Assembly (NCBI RefSeq): GCF_008000755.1
Contig: NZ_CP041690.1
Location: 2,047,260 to 2,111,259, forward strand
DNA: 64,000 bases
Source of the DNA: Youhaiella tibetensis
GTDB taxonomy: Bacteria; Pseudomonadota; Alphaproteobacteria; Rhizobiales; Devosiaceae
Reading direction: 5' to 3'
Shown here piece after piece: positions 1 through 7,411 of this stretch (position 1 is its first letter; every line of letters starts with the position of its first letter). The notes under the pieces were generated by a model. It did not search any database, was not told where the DNA came from, and worked only from the letters and a program-made list of their open reading frames with translations. Both the position numbers and the translations under genes were made by a program.

Positions 1-1098
1 CTGGAAAAGGAAGCGGGCCCCGGACGGCACCAGACGGGCCACAACAGCGGCGTCATCCATGCGGGTGTCTACTACAAACCGGGAAGCCTCAAGGCGCGCC
101 TATGCCGCGCTGGCGCCGAAGCGACCAAGGCCTATTGCGCAGAAAAGGGCATTCCCTTCGAGACGAGGGGCAAGCTCATCGTCGCGACCACGGCGGACGA
201 AGACCTGGCGATGCGCGCGCTGCTCACCAATGCCCGGGCCAACGGCATCGCCATCGAACCGCTGACCGGGGAGGAGTTGCGCGAGCGCGAACCGGATATT
301 GTCGGGGTAGGGGCGCTCTTCGTGTCCGAGACCGGGATCGTTGACTACAAGGCAGTGTGCCGGGCTCTCGCCGACGACATCGTCGCCCTGGGCGGCGCGA
401 TCTCCTATTCGGTGGAAGTGGAGAGGATAGGAGAAGAAGCCGACGCCGTCATGATCGAGACTTCGGCGGGCGAATTCCGCGCCAAACACCTCGTGGCCTG
501 CGCCGGGCTGCAGTCCGATCGCCTGGCCAGCAAGGCGGGTCTTCCGGTCAAGCATCGCATCGTGCCGTTCCGCGGCGAATATTACGACGTGGCGCCCGCC
601 AAGCGCGGGCTGGTGCATCACCTGATCTACCCCGTGCCGGACCCGGAACTGCCCTTCCTCGGCATTCACCTCACCCCCACCATCGACGGTCGACTGACCC
701 TGGGACCCAATGCGGTGCTCGGGCGAGCACGCGAGGGCTATGCCCGCTCGGCGATCAACGCCCGCGACATGTTCAATTATGCTGCTTTCCCGGGCTTCTG
801 GCGCATGGCGGCGGGCAACTGGCGCTCGGGCCTGAGCGAGTTCGGCAATTCCATGATCAAAGGGCGCTACCTGGAGGCGTGCCGAAAATACTGTCCGGCG
901 CTCGAACTCGACGACCTGGTTCCGGTGGAAGCGGGGATCAGGGCGCAGGCGGTGATGGCCGACGGGTCGATGGTCCACGACTTCCTGTTCCTGGAGTCGG
1001 CGCGCATGCTGCACGTGTGCAATGCGCCATCGCCCGCGGCGACTTCGGCCTTGCCGATCGCCAGGATGATCGTCGAACGCCTGGGCGCGGGCGGCTGA
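1..1098 (+). CDS. lhgO: L-2-hydroxyglutarate oxidase, 5'-truncated by the window edge
   Basis: FAD-dependent oxidase of the DAO superfamily that oxidises L-2-hydroxyglutarate to 2-oxoglutarate, probably at the inner membrane. The frame is open from base 1 to the TGA at 1096-1098, so the N-terminal Rossmann GxGxxG motif lies outside the window. What remains starts within the family signature (HQTGHNSGVIHAGVYY) and continues through a complete C-terminal part including the NAPSPAATSALPIA stretch, which is typical of LhgO near the flavin. A convergent gene begins its stop codon two bases downstream, so there is no room for a separate terminator. Assignment to LhgO rather than another DAO-family oxidase rests on these two blocks and is fairly firm. 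Confidence 0.88.
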   Translation: MEKEAGPGRHQTGHNSGVIHAGVYYKPGSLKARLCRAGAEATKAYCAEKGIPFETRGKLIVATTADEDLAMRALLTNARANGIAIEPLTGEELREREPDIVGVGALFVSETGIVDYKAVCRALADDIVALGGAISYSVEVERIGEEADAVMIETSAGEFRAKHLVACAGLQSDRLASKAGLPVKHRIVPFRGEYYDVAPAKRGLVHHLIYPVPDPELPFLGIHLTPTIDGRLTLGPNAVLGRAREGYARSAINARDMFNYAAFPGFWRMAAGNWRSGLSEFGNSMIKGRYLEACRKYCPALELDDLVPVEAGIRAQAVMADGSMVHDFLFLESARMLHVCNAPSPAATSALPIARMIVERLGAGG

Positions 1099-1099
1099 T

Positions 1100-1450
1100 C
1101 TAGGCGTCGGTGTCGCGGATCTGATCTTCGGCCAGTTCCAGGACCTCGGACTCGGTCAGTGCAGCCTTGCCGCCCTGCAGGCGGCTGACCCGCCGGGTCA
1201 GTTCCTCGAACGAGAGCTGTTCGCCGCCTGTCGCGGCCTGGTTGGCGACGCGCAGCAGCCGCGCCGGGAACTTGATCGCCGCCACGTTTGCCTCGGGCAT
1301 CGGTTCGGTGCGGTTGGGCGCCAGGTTTTCGGCGTGGAGCAGGGCCTGCTCGATCTCGCCGCTGTCGAGGAGGCCCTTCTGTCGGATTGCCTCGACCAGA
1401 GCGGCTACCGCCACATAGAGGCCTTCCAGTTGCAGGTTGGCAGTGTTCAT
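1100..1450 (-). CDS. conserved hypothetical protein, 116 aa
   Basis: No function recognised. The protein is predicted soluble and mostly helical, with no signal peptide, no membrane segment and no cysteine. Its N-terminal half contains a helix with alternating hydrophobic residues (LEGLYVAVAALVEAIRQKGL), and the C-terminus is acidic. The start is well supported by a GGAGGAGA Shine-Dalgarno sequence about seven bases before the ATG at 1448-1450. It lies downstream of the cysteine-rich protein gene on the same strand (27 bases between them) and converges on lhgO. It may be co-transcribed with the Csp-like and DsbA-like genes, but nothing in the sequence ties it to their function. Confidence 0.7.
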   Translation of the reverse strand: MNTANLQLEGLYVAVAALVEAIRQKGLLDSGEIEQALLHAENLAPNRTEPMPEANVAAIKFPARLLRVANQAATGGEQLSFEELTRRVSRLQGGKAALTESEVLELAEDQIRDTDA

Positions 1451-1477
1451 GTGCGCTCTCCTCCTTGCCCGATCATC

Positions 1478-1825
1478 CTATGCGCCTGAAGCGGTCATGG
1501 GTATGGCCATTTCCCGGCAACTGGCAGCGCACTTCCCGCAGGCAGCCACGCAAGCTTCCATGTCGCCCAGCCGCTCGCAGTCCTTGGCGCACTGCTCGCA
1601 GATCTCCGCGCATTCGGCACAGACATAGGGGTGGTGATCCGAGCCGATGATCATGAAATGGGCCGCCGTGCGGCACATCTCGGCGCAGGCCATCATCAAG
1701 GTAAGGTGCTCCTTGGCGACATGCTCGCCACCTAGCTCGAGGCAATGGTTCATCGCCATCGACAGGCACGTCTGGTAGCAGGCCAGGCAGTCGTCGATAC
1801 ATTTCTGCATGTGTGGGGACGCCAT
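1478..1825 (-). CDS. four-helix-bundle copper-binding protein (DUF326/Csp-like)
   Basis: A 115-residue protein with 16 cysteines, many spaced as CxxxC or CxxC along predicted helices (for example C9, C13, C16, C20, then C69, C72, C76, C79, C83). This is the pattern of DUF326 and of the copper storage proteins Csp1/Csp3, whose four-helix bundles hold many Cu(I) ions in their core. No signal peptide is seen, so a cytosolic Csp3-like role is more likely than a periplasmic Csp1-like one. The frame is open upstream to 1870, but the ATG at 1823-1825 follows a strong GGAGAGGAG site and is preferred. The next gene upstream on the same strand encodes an exported DsbA-like thiol oxidoreductase. Copper binding is inferred from the family. 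Confidence 0.83.
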   Translation of the reverse strand: MASPHMQKCIDDCLACYQTCLSMAMNHCLELGGEHVAKEHLTLMMACAEMCRTAAHFMIIGSDHHPYVCAECAEICEQCAKDCERLGDMEACVAACGKCAASCREMAIPMTASGA

Positions 1826-1885
1826 CTCGTTCTCCTCTCCGATATGGGAGGGGAACGCGTCGATCGCCAAACGGTTCGCGCGGGG

Positions 1886-2518
1886 CTATTGGCCGCCGGC
1901 GATCTGGGCGGAAATGGCGTCGTAGGTAGCTGCGCCGGCGACGAGCCGGCCGTTGACGAATACCGCCGGGGTACCCTGGATGCCAAAACTCTCGATCGCC
2001 TGCTTGCGCATGCGATTGAGCTTGCCCAGCAGGTCCTGGTTGAGCATGGCGGCTTCAAAGAGGACCGGGGTAATCCCCACCTCGTTGGCGACGTCCTTCA
2101 TGGCCGCAAGGCGATCGGGCGCGTTCACCCAGCGTGCCTGGTTTCGCATGAAATGCTCGATCACGGCCGGAGCACGTTCGGGACCGGCGACTTCGGCCAC
2201 CATGAACACCACAGCATCCATGGCGTTGCGCACGAAGGGCCTGATGGCCATCCGCGCCTTGCCGGTATCGAGATAGTCGGCCTTGAGGCGCGGAAACGTC
2301 TCGTCGAGAAACGTGGTGCAATAGCCGCAGGTGGGGGACCAGTACTCGATGATGGTGACCGGTGCGTCGGGCTGGCCGGCGAAGGTATCGGGAATGTCCA
2401 CGCTCAGCAGGGCATCCTCTTCCAGACCAATGGCGAGGCTGGGTAGAGCCGCAGCGAAGGCCGCGGCCACACTGGTGGCCAGGAGCGCTCGGCGCGAAAG
2501 ATGAAACGGCATGGGCAT
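1886..2518 (-). CDS. DsbA/thioredoxin-like thiol:disulfide oxidoreductase, exported
   Basis: A 210-residue protein with an N-terminal export signal that contains twin arginines (LSRRALLATS, residues 8-17) before a hydrophobic stretch, so Tat or Sec export to the periplasm is expected. A thioredoxin fold follows. The redox motif is C64-G-Y-C67 in EYWSPTCGYC, and the cis-proline loop GTPAVF near residue 182 is present. This is the DsbA/BdbD-like single-domain layout that makes or rearranges disulfides in secreted proteins. A GGAG site lies five bases before the chosen ATG. It sits just upstream of the cysteine-rich Csp-like gene, and a shared transcript is plausible. Exact subfamily and partner are unknown. 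Confidence 0.88.
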   Translation of the reverse strand: MPMPFHLSRRALLATSVAAAFAAALPSLAIGLEEDALLSVDIPDTFAGQPDAPVTIIEYWSPTCGYCTTFLDETFPRLKADYLDTGKARMAIRPFVRNAMDAVVFMVAEVAGPERAPAVIEHFMRNQARWVNAPDRLAAMKDVANEVGITPVLFEAAMLNQDLLGKLNRMRKQAIESFGIQGTPAVFVNGRLVAGAATYDAISAQIAGGQ

Positions 2519-2837
2519 TGGAACTCCGCAATGGAACCCTTCTAATAAAGCCAGCCCGTCGATCCAACGGGTCGGCGCGAAAAACCTTCGACCTGTTGCA
2601 CAGAAACGCGGGACCGGGAATCAGGCGAAGGCTTTGGGCGACGCTTCGTGTGCGACCGGGTGCCTCCCATGGCGTATGCAAAGACCGGGACCGCGCTTGC
2701 GTTCGGGCCGCAAACCCACGGATTTCGGGGCTCGGGTAACGGGCTTTCCACAGCGCGGGAAGGCCGATTTGCAAAAGCTCTCAAAAGGCACTTGCGCGGC
2801 GCGAACAACACCCCTATAGGGTGCGGGCGCTCAGCAA
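2519..2837. other. intergenic region between dsbA-like gene and tRNA-Glu
   Basis: About 320 bases without a supportable gene. Reading frames exist on both strands but lack ribosome sites and look like codon noise. The right end holds the likely tRNA promoter (listed separately). A short inverted repeat, cccgt...acggg, lies around 2548-2564. Nothing else is recognised. Confidence 0.5.
2792..2820 (+). promoter_or_regulatory. probable sigma-70-type promoter of tRNA-Glu(TTC)
   Basis: TTGCGC at 2792-2797 and TATAGG at 2815-2820 are separated by exactly 17 bases. They lie 18 bases before the mature tRNA 5' end, a normal distance for a short leader. Assigned by eye. Confidence 0.5.
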
Positions 2838-2912
2838 GCGCCCTTCGTCTATCGGTTAGGACGCCACCCTTTCACGGTGGAGAGAGGGGTTCGACTCCCC
2901 TAGGGCGCGCCA
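2838..2912 (+). tRNA. tRNA-Glu (anticodon TTC)
   Basis: Cloverleaf of 75 bases including an encoded CCA. The acceptor arms GCGCCCT (2838-2844) and AGGGCGC (2902-2908) pair fully, followed by discriminator G and CCA. The anticodon stem CCACC/GGTGG encloses the loop CTTTCAC, with anticodon TTC at 2871-2873. The T arm carries GGTTCGACTCC. Glutamate identity follows from the anticodon and the bacterial tRNA-Glu D-loop sequence (GTCTATCGGTTAGGAC). Confidence 0.96.
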
Positions 2913-2972
2913 CTTCCTCTGCAAGGAGGGAGGTTGACGCACAGGCACTTGCTGCCGATATTGACCAGCGCC

Positions 2973-3047
2973 GCGCCCATCGTCTAGCGGTCAGGACACC
3001 GCCCTCTCACGGCGGGAACAGGGGTTCGATTCCCCTTGGGCGCGCCA
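2973..3047 (+). tRNA. tRNA-Glu (anticodon CTC)
   Basis: Second glutamate tRNA, 60 bases after the first. The acceptor arms GCGCCCA (2973-2979) and TGGGCGC (3037-3043) pair fully, with discriminator G and CCA at 3044-3047. The anticodon stem CCGCC/GGCGG encloses CTCTCAC, with anticodon CTC at 3006-3008. It closely resembles its neighbour, so an old tandem duplication followed by anticodon change is likely. Both are probably expressed from the promoter upstream of the first tRNA. Confidence 0.96.
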
Positions 3048-3102
3048 GTCAAACTTTTCAAAGACATTGATGTTGTTTTCGTCGAGGCTTCGCGCTCTTG
3101 GG

Positions 3103-3777
3103 TCAAGCCACGAGCGCCGCTATGATTGCGAGAACCGCGAGCGGAGCGAGCTCTGCCCCCGGCTGGCGCAGCGGCGGCCAGCCCCACGACCAGCGGTCGC
3201 GCCAGCGGCGCGAGACCAGCCGCACAGCCAGGTGCCCGAGGATACCCGCTACGGCCGCGAGGACCGGAAAGGACGTCGCCAGCGCGAGCGTGGCTGCAAT
3301 CACCAGCAGCGTCGCGCCGAATTCGATCTGGCGCAGATCGAGCGAAATCCCCAGCCCATCGATGCGCCGTACCGACCGGCAGCAGCCGGCGGCAAGGCAC
3401 GATCCCTTGACCGGCAGGTAGGCGAGGTTGATGGCGATGGCATAGCCCACGAGCACATAGATGGCCGGGCCGCCAAGCCAGCGCGCAATGAACCAGAGGG
3501 CAAGTGCCAGCAGCGCGGAGGCGGCCGCCGCCCCCGACCACGAGGCGGGCGCGGTGTCGGACTTGAGGCTGGCCACCGCGATGAGGATGCGATAGCCCGT
3601 GCCGCCGACGAAAGCGGTGCCGAAGAGGAAGCCGAGCCCTACGGCGCTCCAGAGTGACCACGGCGGAAAGGCGGCCGCTGCAGCCAGCCCGAAGGCCGCC
3701 GAGGAGGCAACCGCCGACGCTAGGCGCAAGGCAAAAACAAGACGTTCGGGCCTTATGCCCGCGCTGATCGTTTCCAT
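3103..3777 (-). CDS. polytopic membrane protein of unknown function
   Basis: A 224-residue, strongly hydrophobic protein with about six or seven predicted membrane segments separated by short loops, so an inner-membrane location is expected. A short loop in the middle carries three cysteines (GSCLAAGCCRS, around residues 124-134). This faintly resembles a cysteine-rich loop seen in some prolipoprotein diacylglyceryl transferase relatives, but the rest does not show clear Lgt motifs, so no function is assigned. An AGGAGAGG ribosome site lies four bases before the ATG. The gene converges on the tRNA-Glu pair and ends 55 bases from the second tRNA. Confidence 0.68.
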   Translation of the reverse strand: METISAGIRPERLVFALRLASAVASSAAFGLAAAAAFPPWSLWSAVGLGFLFGTAFVGGTGYRILIAVASLKSDTAPASWSGAAAASALLALALWFIARWLGGPAIYVLVGYAIAINLAYLPVKGSCLAAGCCRSVRRIDGLGISLDLRQIEFGATLLVIAATLALATSFPVLAAVAGILGHLAVRLVSRRWRDRWSWGWPPLRQPGAELAPLAVLAIIAALVA

Positions 3778-3960
3778 TGGCCTCTCCTGGTCGTGTTACG
3801 GCCACTAGTTCAACGCTCTGGTGATAGTGTCCAGGGGTTTTTCGCGGCCTGAGACGAATACGCAAGTCATTTGAGACACCTGCGCAAACGGCTCCGCGGA
3901 CGCGATGGTAGGTTTTCCCTCACTAGCGGCATGAGTCTAGTGGACCTGAGGGATATATTG

Positions 3961-4167
3961 ATGAACGATACGAACGAGAACGACGCCAAGGCGAAAAAGC
4001 GGTACTCGCGACTGCTTCTGCTGACGGCATTGATCGCAGGCGCGGCAACCGGTGGATGCTATCCGTACTATGGTCCGGGCACCTACACGACCCTTGCCCC
4101 GGGCGAGACCAGCAACCCGAGCAGCTATTCGGGCGGTTCCTACGGAATTTCGAACCCGAACGTCTGA
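3961..4167 (+). CDS. small exported Gly/Tyr/Ser-rich protein, possible lipoprotein
   Basis: A 68-residue protein with a charged start (KAKKRYSR), one hydrophobic segment (residues 19-31) and a single cysteine at residue 33. A mature region rich in G, S, Y, P and T follows. The residues before the cysteine (ATGG) are a poor lipobox because position -3 is Thr, so lipidation is uncertain; a secreted or anchored small protein is all that can be said. The frame is open upstream to 3871, but the ATG at 3961 puts the charged and hydrophobic parts in signal-peptide order and has GAGGGA upstream. A strong terminator follows 29 bases after the stop, which supports this as a real transcription unit. Confidence 0.6.
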   Translation: MNDTNENDAKAKKRYSRLLLLTALIAGAATGGCYPYYGPGTYTTLAPGETSNPSSYSGGSYGISNPNV

Positions 4168-4195
4168 GCCGGGCTCGGGACATCGAAACGCGGGG

Positions 4196-4231
4196 CCTCC
4201 AGGGGAGTAACTCTCCCGGAGGTCTTTTTTT
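4196..4231 (+). terminator. rho-independent terminator after the small exported protein
   Basis: CCTCC and GGAGG close a hairpin with inner arms GGGGAG/CTCTCC (one G-T pair and one internal mismatch) around a TAA loop. TCTTTTTTT follows. Confidence 0.85.
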
Positions 4232-4259
4232 GCCTTGAGTGCATGGATCTGGAGGACCC

Positions 4260-5159
4260 TCAGACCAGAGACAGCGAAACCAGGCCCAGGCCTCGCAATT
4301 GCACAGCGTCCTGGCTCGGAGCCGCACCAAACTGGCGCCGGTACTCGCGGCTGAACTGGGCTGCGCTCTCGTAGCCGACGCTGTAGCCGACCCCAGAAAT
4401 ATCCTCGCGTCCGGAAGCCAGCATGAGCCGGGCCTGCTGCAGCCGAATCTGCTTCTGGAACTGGATCGGGCTCATCGCGGTGACCGACTGGAAGTTGCGA
4501 TAGAAGGCCGACGGGCTCATTCCCGAAATCTCGGCGACGTCCTCCACCCGGAATGCCCGGGCGTGGTGTTCGCGTATCCAGTGCACGGCGCGCGCGATGT
4601 GATTGAGATTGCTGTCGGCCAGCCCCAGTTGCCGCACTGCCGCCCCTTGAGGTCCGACGATCAGCCACCAATGGATTTCCCGCTTGATGAGCGGCGCCAG
4701 AACCGGGATGTCGCGCGGCGAATCCAGCAGCCTTAGCAGCCGCGCCACCGCATCGAGCAACTGCCGGGGTGCTTCGCTGACCAACATGCCCGACGGGGTC
4801 GGGCCGCGCGCCTCCCGCAACGCGCTCGAGGTCGACTGCAACAGTAGCTCGGCGATCGTTGCCGGGTGAAGCGCCAGCCCGAACCCCAATGCCGGCTGCT
4901 CCGGGCTCGCATCGATGAACTGGCCCGTGACGGGCATGTCGAGCGAAGAAACAAGGTATTGTCCCGGACCGTATTCATAGACCCGGTCTCCAAGCGCCAG
5001 CCGCTTGAGGCCCTGGACGATCAGCGCCATCACCGATCCGGACATCGAAGGCTCCCACGACGACACGTCGTGACGAGCAACCATGACTCCATCGATGGGG
5101 GTGCCCATGTCCGGACGGGCGTGGCGAGCGATCAGATCGCGAATTTCTTCCAGGAGCAT
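4260..5159 (-). CDS. AraC-family transcriptional regulator
   Basis: A DNA-binding regulator of about 299 residues. The N-terminal part matches the AraC_N (PF06719) type of ligand domain (VMALIVQGLKRLALGD, then YGPGQYLVSSLDMPVTG). The last 100 or so residues hold two helix-turn-helix units (VEDVAEISGMSPSAFYRNFQ and ISGVGYSVGYESAAQFSREY). The frame extends to 5189, but the ATG at 5157-5159 has an AGGTGG site at normal spacing and is preferred. It is transcribed divergently from an SDR gene across about 190 bases. That is a common arrangement for this subfamily, so the SDR gene is its most likely target. The inducer is unknown. Confidence 0.9.
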   Translation of the reverse strand: MLLEEIRDLIARHARPDMGTPIDGVMVARHDVSSWEPSMSGSVMALIVQGLKRLALGDRVYEYGPGQYLVSSLDMPVTGQFIDASPEQPALGFGLALHPATIAELLLQSTSSALREARGPTPSGMLVSEAPRQLLDAVARLLRLLDSPRDIPVLAPLIKREIHWWLIVGPQGAAVRQLGLADSNLNHIARAVHWIREHHARAFRVEDVAEISGMSPSAFYRNFQSVTAMSPIQFQKQIRLQQARLMLASGREDISGVGYSVGYESAAQFSREYRRQFGAAPSQDAVQLRGLGLVSLSLV

Positions 5160-5350
5160 TTCGCCACCTCGTTGCCAGTGCCCGTTCATCTAACGCGCGT
5201 GGTGTCTTCACGATAGCAATTCTCTCTCAGGTGGGAGGATTGTGCAAGAAGCTGGCAATCTGCTCCTAACGCCTTCGAGGCCTCAGCTGGTTAGGTGAAG
5301 TCATCAGCGAACGATGAAGCGCCACAACACAACCAACGAGGTTTACGATC

Positions 5351-6097
5351 ATGAATACGGTTCTCATTACGGGAGCGTCGTCCGGCTACGGGCTTGAGAC
5401 TGCACTCCACTTCCAGCGCCAGGGCTGGCGGGTCATTGCCACGATGCGTCGCCCGCAGCCCGAGCTTTTCGCGTCACTCGACAATGTTATCGTGCTTCCG
5501 CTCGACGTGACCGATGCCGGGAGTATCGCGGAGTGCATCCAGGCTGCCGGGCCGATCGACGTGCTTGTCAACAACGCCGGCATCGGAATGGTCGGGGCCT
5601 TCGAGGCATCCCCGATGGAGATCGTCCGGAGGCTCTTCGAGACCAACACCCTGGGCACGATGGCGATGACCCAGGCCGTGCTGCCACTGCTGCGCGAGCG
5701 TGGCGGTGGGACGATTGTGAATGTCACCTCGAGCGTGACGCTCGCTCCTTCGCCCTTCGCTGCCGCCTATACGGCGTCCAAGATGGCCATCGAAGGCTTT
5801 TCCGGGTCGCTGGCCCAGGAGGTCGGCACGTTCAACATCCGCGTCAGGGCAGTCGAACCCGGCTACGCCCCCACCACGCGCTTCACGGCCAACACGCAGG
5901 TCCCCGTCGAGCAGTTGATCCCGCCCGCCTATGCCGAGTTTGCTCGGCCCATCTTCGCGGCATTCGCCAATCCCTCGGTGACGACGCGGGAAAGCGACGT
6001 CGCCGAAACGATCTGGCGCGCGGTCAACGACACCTCCGACCAACTGCGCTTCCCCGCTGGGCCCGACGCCGTTGCCCTCTGGGAGGCGGCAAGATGA
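5351..6097 (+). CDS. short-chain dehydrogenase/reductase (SDR)
   Basis: A 248-residue classical SDR oxidoreductase. The cofactor motif TGASSGYG is at residues 7-14 and the structural NNAG at 74-77. The catalytic Ser is in NVTSS (about 127-128), with Y140 and K144 in the YxxxK motif. The arginines after the second strand (MRRP) suggest NADP(H) preference. The chain lacks a signal peptide and is expected to be cytosolic and tetrameric. It is divergent from an AraC-type regulator that probably controls it. The substrate cannot be read from the sequence. Confidence 0.9.
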   Translation: MNTVLITGASSGYGLETALHFQRQGWRVIATMRRPQPELFASLDNVIVLPLDVTDAGSIAECIQAAGPIDVLVNNAGIGMVGAFEASPMEIVRRLFETNTLGTMAMTQAVLPLLRERGGGTIVNVTSSVTLAPSPFAAAYTASKMAIEGFSGSLAQEVGTFNIRVRAVEPGYAPTTRFTANTQVPVEQLIPPAYAEFARPIFAAFANPSVTTRESDVAETIWRAVNDTSDQLRFPAGPDAVALWEAAR

Positions 6098-6237
6098 GCA
6101 CGGCAAACATCCTGCGCGCCACACTGCGCTGGCACATACGCAAGGGACGCAGGCTCTTCCATCTCGCCGTCAACCGGCTGGCGGCCCCACCGGCGGCGAG
6201 GCAGGGCGCCGCTAGGACAGGCGTCCGTTGGGGCTAG
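6094..6237 (+). CDS. possible small basic protein translationally coupled to the SDR gene
   Basis: A 47-codon frame whose ATG overlaps the SDR stop codon (ATGA). The product is basic and helical (for example RATLRWHIRKGRRLFHLAVN), with no known domain. Support is limited to the overlap and position. It could equally be untranslated sequence between the SDR and hydrolase genes. Confidence 0.25.
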   Translation: MSTANILRATLRWHIRKGRRLFHLAVNRLAAPPAARQGAARTGVRWG

Positions 6238-6304
6238 ACGGTTGTCCCCCGCGGCGAATGGTGGTTCGATTGCCGGACCATAACCTGACCCGCGGAGGAC
6301 CCCC

Positions 6305-6979
6305 ATGGGCGAACGCATCAAGCTGACGGCCTCGGATGGCTTCACACTCAATGCCTACCGGTCGGCGCCGGACGGACAGCCGCGTGGCGGAGTCGTGGTG
6401 ATCCAGGAGGTCTGGGGCCTCAACGCCTGGGTGCGCAGCGTCGTCGACCGCTTTGCGCGGCACGGCTACCTGGCGGTGGCGCCCGCAGTCTTCGACCGGA
6501 TCGAGTTCGGCTATGAGAGTGAGGACTATTCGGCGGCCCAGTTCACGGTCATCGGGGAGATGATGAAGAAGTTCGATCCGGCGGCCGCCCTAAAGGACGT
6601 AGAGGCCGCGATCAAGGGGGCCAGCGAGGGCGGAAAGGTTGGGATAACCGGCTATTGCTTCGGCGGCGCTACCACCTGGCGCGCCGCGAGCCTGCTGACG
6701 GGACTGAGCGCCGCCTCAGGCTACTACGGAGGCGGCGTGCCGAACTACATCGACCTCAACCCCAAGGTGCCGACCGAGATGCACTTCGGCGACAAGGATA
6801 CAGGCATTCCGCTCGAGCAGATCGAGGCGCTCAGGGCACGTCACCCGGTGGTGCATATCTATACCTATGACGGCGGCCACGGCTTCTGTAACAGCGATCG
6901 ACCGGACAAGTTCAACGAGGCCGCCTGCAAGAAGGCCTCCGCGCGCACCCTGGAATTCTTCCACAAGCACCTGTCGTGA
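6305..6979 (+). CDS. dienelactone hydrolase family protein
   Basis: A 224-residue alpha/beta hydrolase of the dienelactone hydrolase family. The nucleophile is C118 in GYCFGG, the acid is in FGDKD (D163 or D165), the histidine is H192 in GGHGF, and the family glutamate is E35 in QEVWG, matching the Cys-Asp-His layout of carboxymethylenebutenolidase. No export signal is seen. Whether it acts on dienelactone itself is uncertain, because no ring-cleavage genes are nearby; many homologues are general esterases. The ATG follows a GGAGG site. The gene overlaps the next one by four bases (GTGA), so the two are probably co-translated. Confidence 0.9.
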   Translation: MGERIKLTASDGFTLNAYRSAPDGQPRGGVVVIQEVWGLNAWVRSVVDRFARHGYLAVAPAVFDRIEFGYESEDYSAAQFTVIGEMMKKFDPAAALKDVEAAIKGASEGGKVGITGYCFGGATTWRAASLLTGLSAASGYYGGGVPNYIDLNPKVPTEMHFGDKDTGIPLEQIEALRARHPVVHIYTYDGGHGFCNSDRPDKFNEAACKKASARTLEFFHKHLS

Positions 6980-7407
6980 CCCTCTCGGACCATCTGGCCT
7001 ATCTGGATGCAGCCTATGCCGAGGCGCTGGCCGCGCCGCTCTCGCGCCGGAAGGCGATGCTGGCCGCCGCGCTCGCTGATGCCTATGCAGATCGGCTCGC
7101 GACGGCCTCCGGCGCCGACGATATCCTGGCGTTCAGGGCAGGGCTCGCCGTCCAGAGCCGGGCGCTCGGCCTGGTGTTCGCGCTCTGCGCCATGGGAGAG
7201 GGCGCTCCGGAACTGGCGATCGACGCTGTCGAGGTGCCGATTGCCGAGTACGGAACGCTCGGCGTCGAGGACTTCATGGTCAGCCTCTATAACGGTCATC
7301 GCGTGCAGCGGGTGAGGGTGGCTTCGCCGCAGGGCGAACGCCTGCTGGCGCTCGACGTATTGGCCGAGGCCATCGGGGTGCTCAGAGGGCTGACGCCCGC
7401 GCCCTAG
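6976..7407 (+). CDS. conserved hypothetical protein, 143 aa
   Basis: No family recognised. The GTG start overlaps the stop of the dienelactone hydrolase gene (GTGA), indicating translational coupling. The N-terminal half is helical and alanine-rich. The C-terminal half looks alpha/beta, with a short strand-rich stretch (DFMVSLYNGHRVQRVRVASP). No signal peptide, membrane segment or metal motif is seen. It may be an accessory to the hydrolase, but only position supports that. It ends four bases from the convergent zincin gene. Confidence 0.65.
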   Translation: MTLSDHLAYLDAAYAEALAAPLSRRKAMLAAALADAYADRLATASGADDILAFRAGLAVQSRALGLVFALCAMGEGAPELAIDAVEVPIAEYGTLGVEDFMVSLYNGHRVQRVRVASPQGERLLALDVLAEAIGVLRGLTPAP

Positions 7408-7411
7408 ACGG

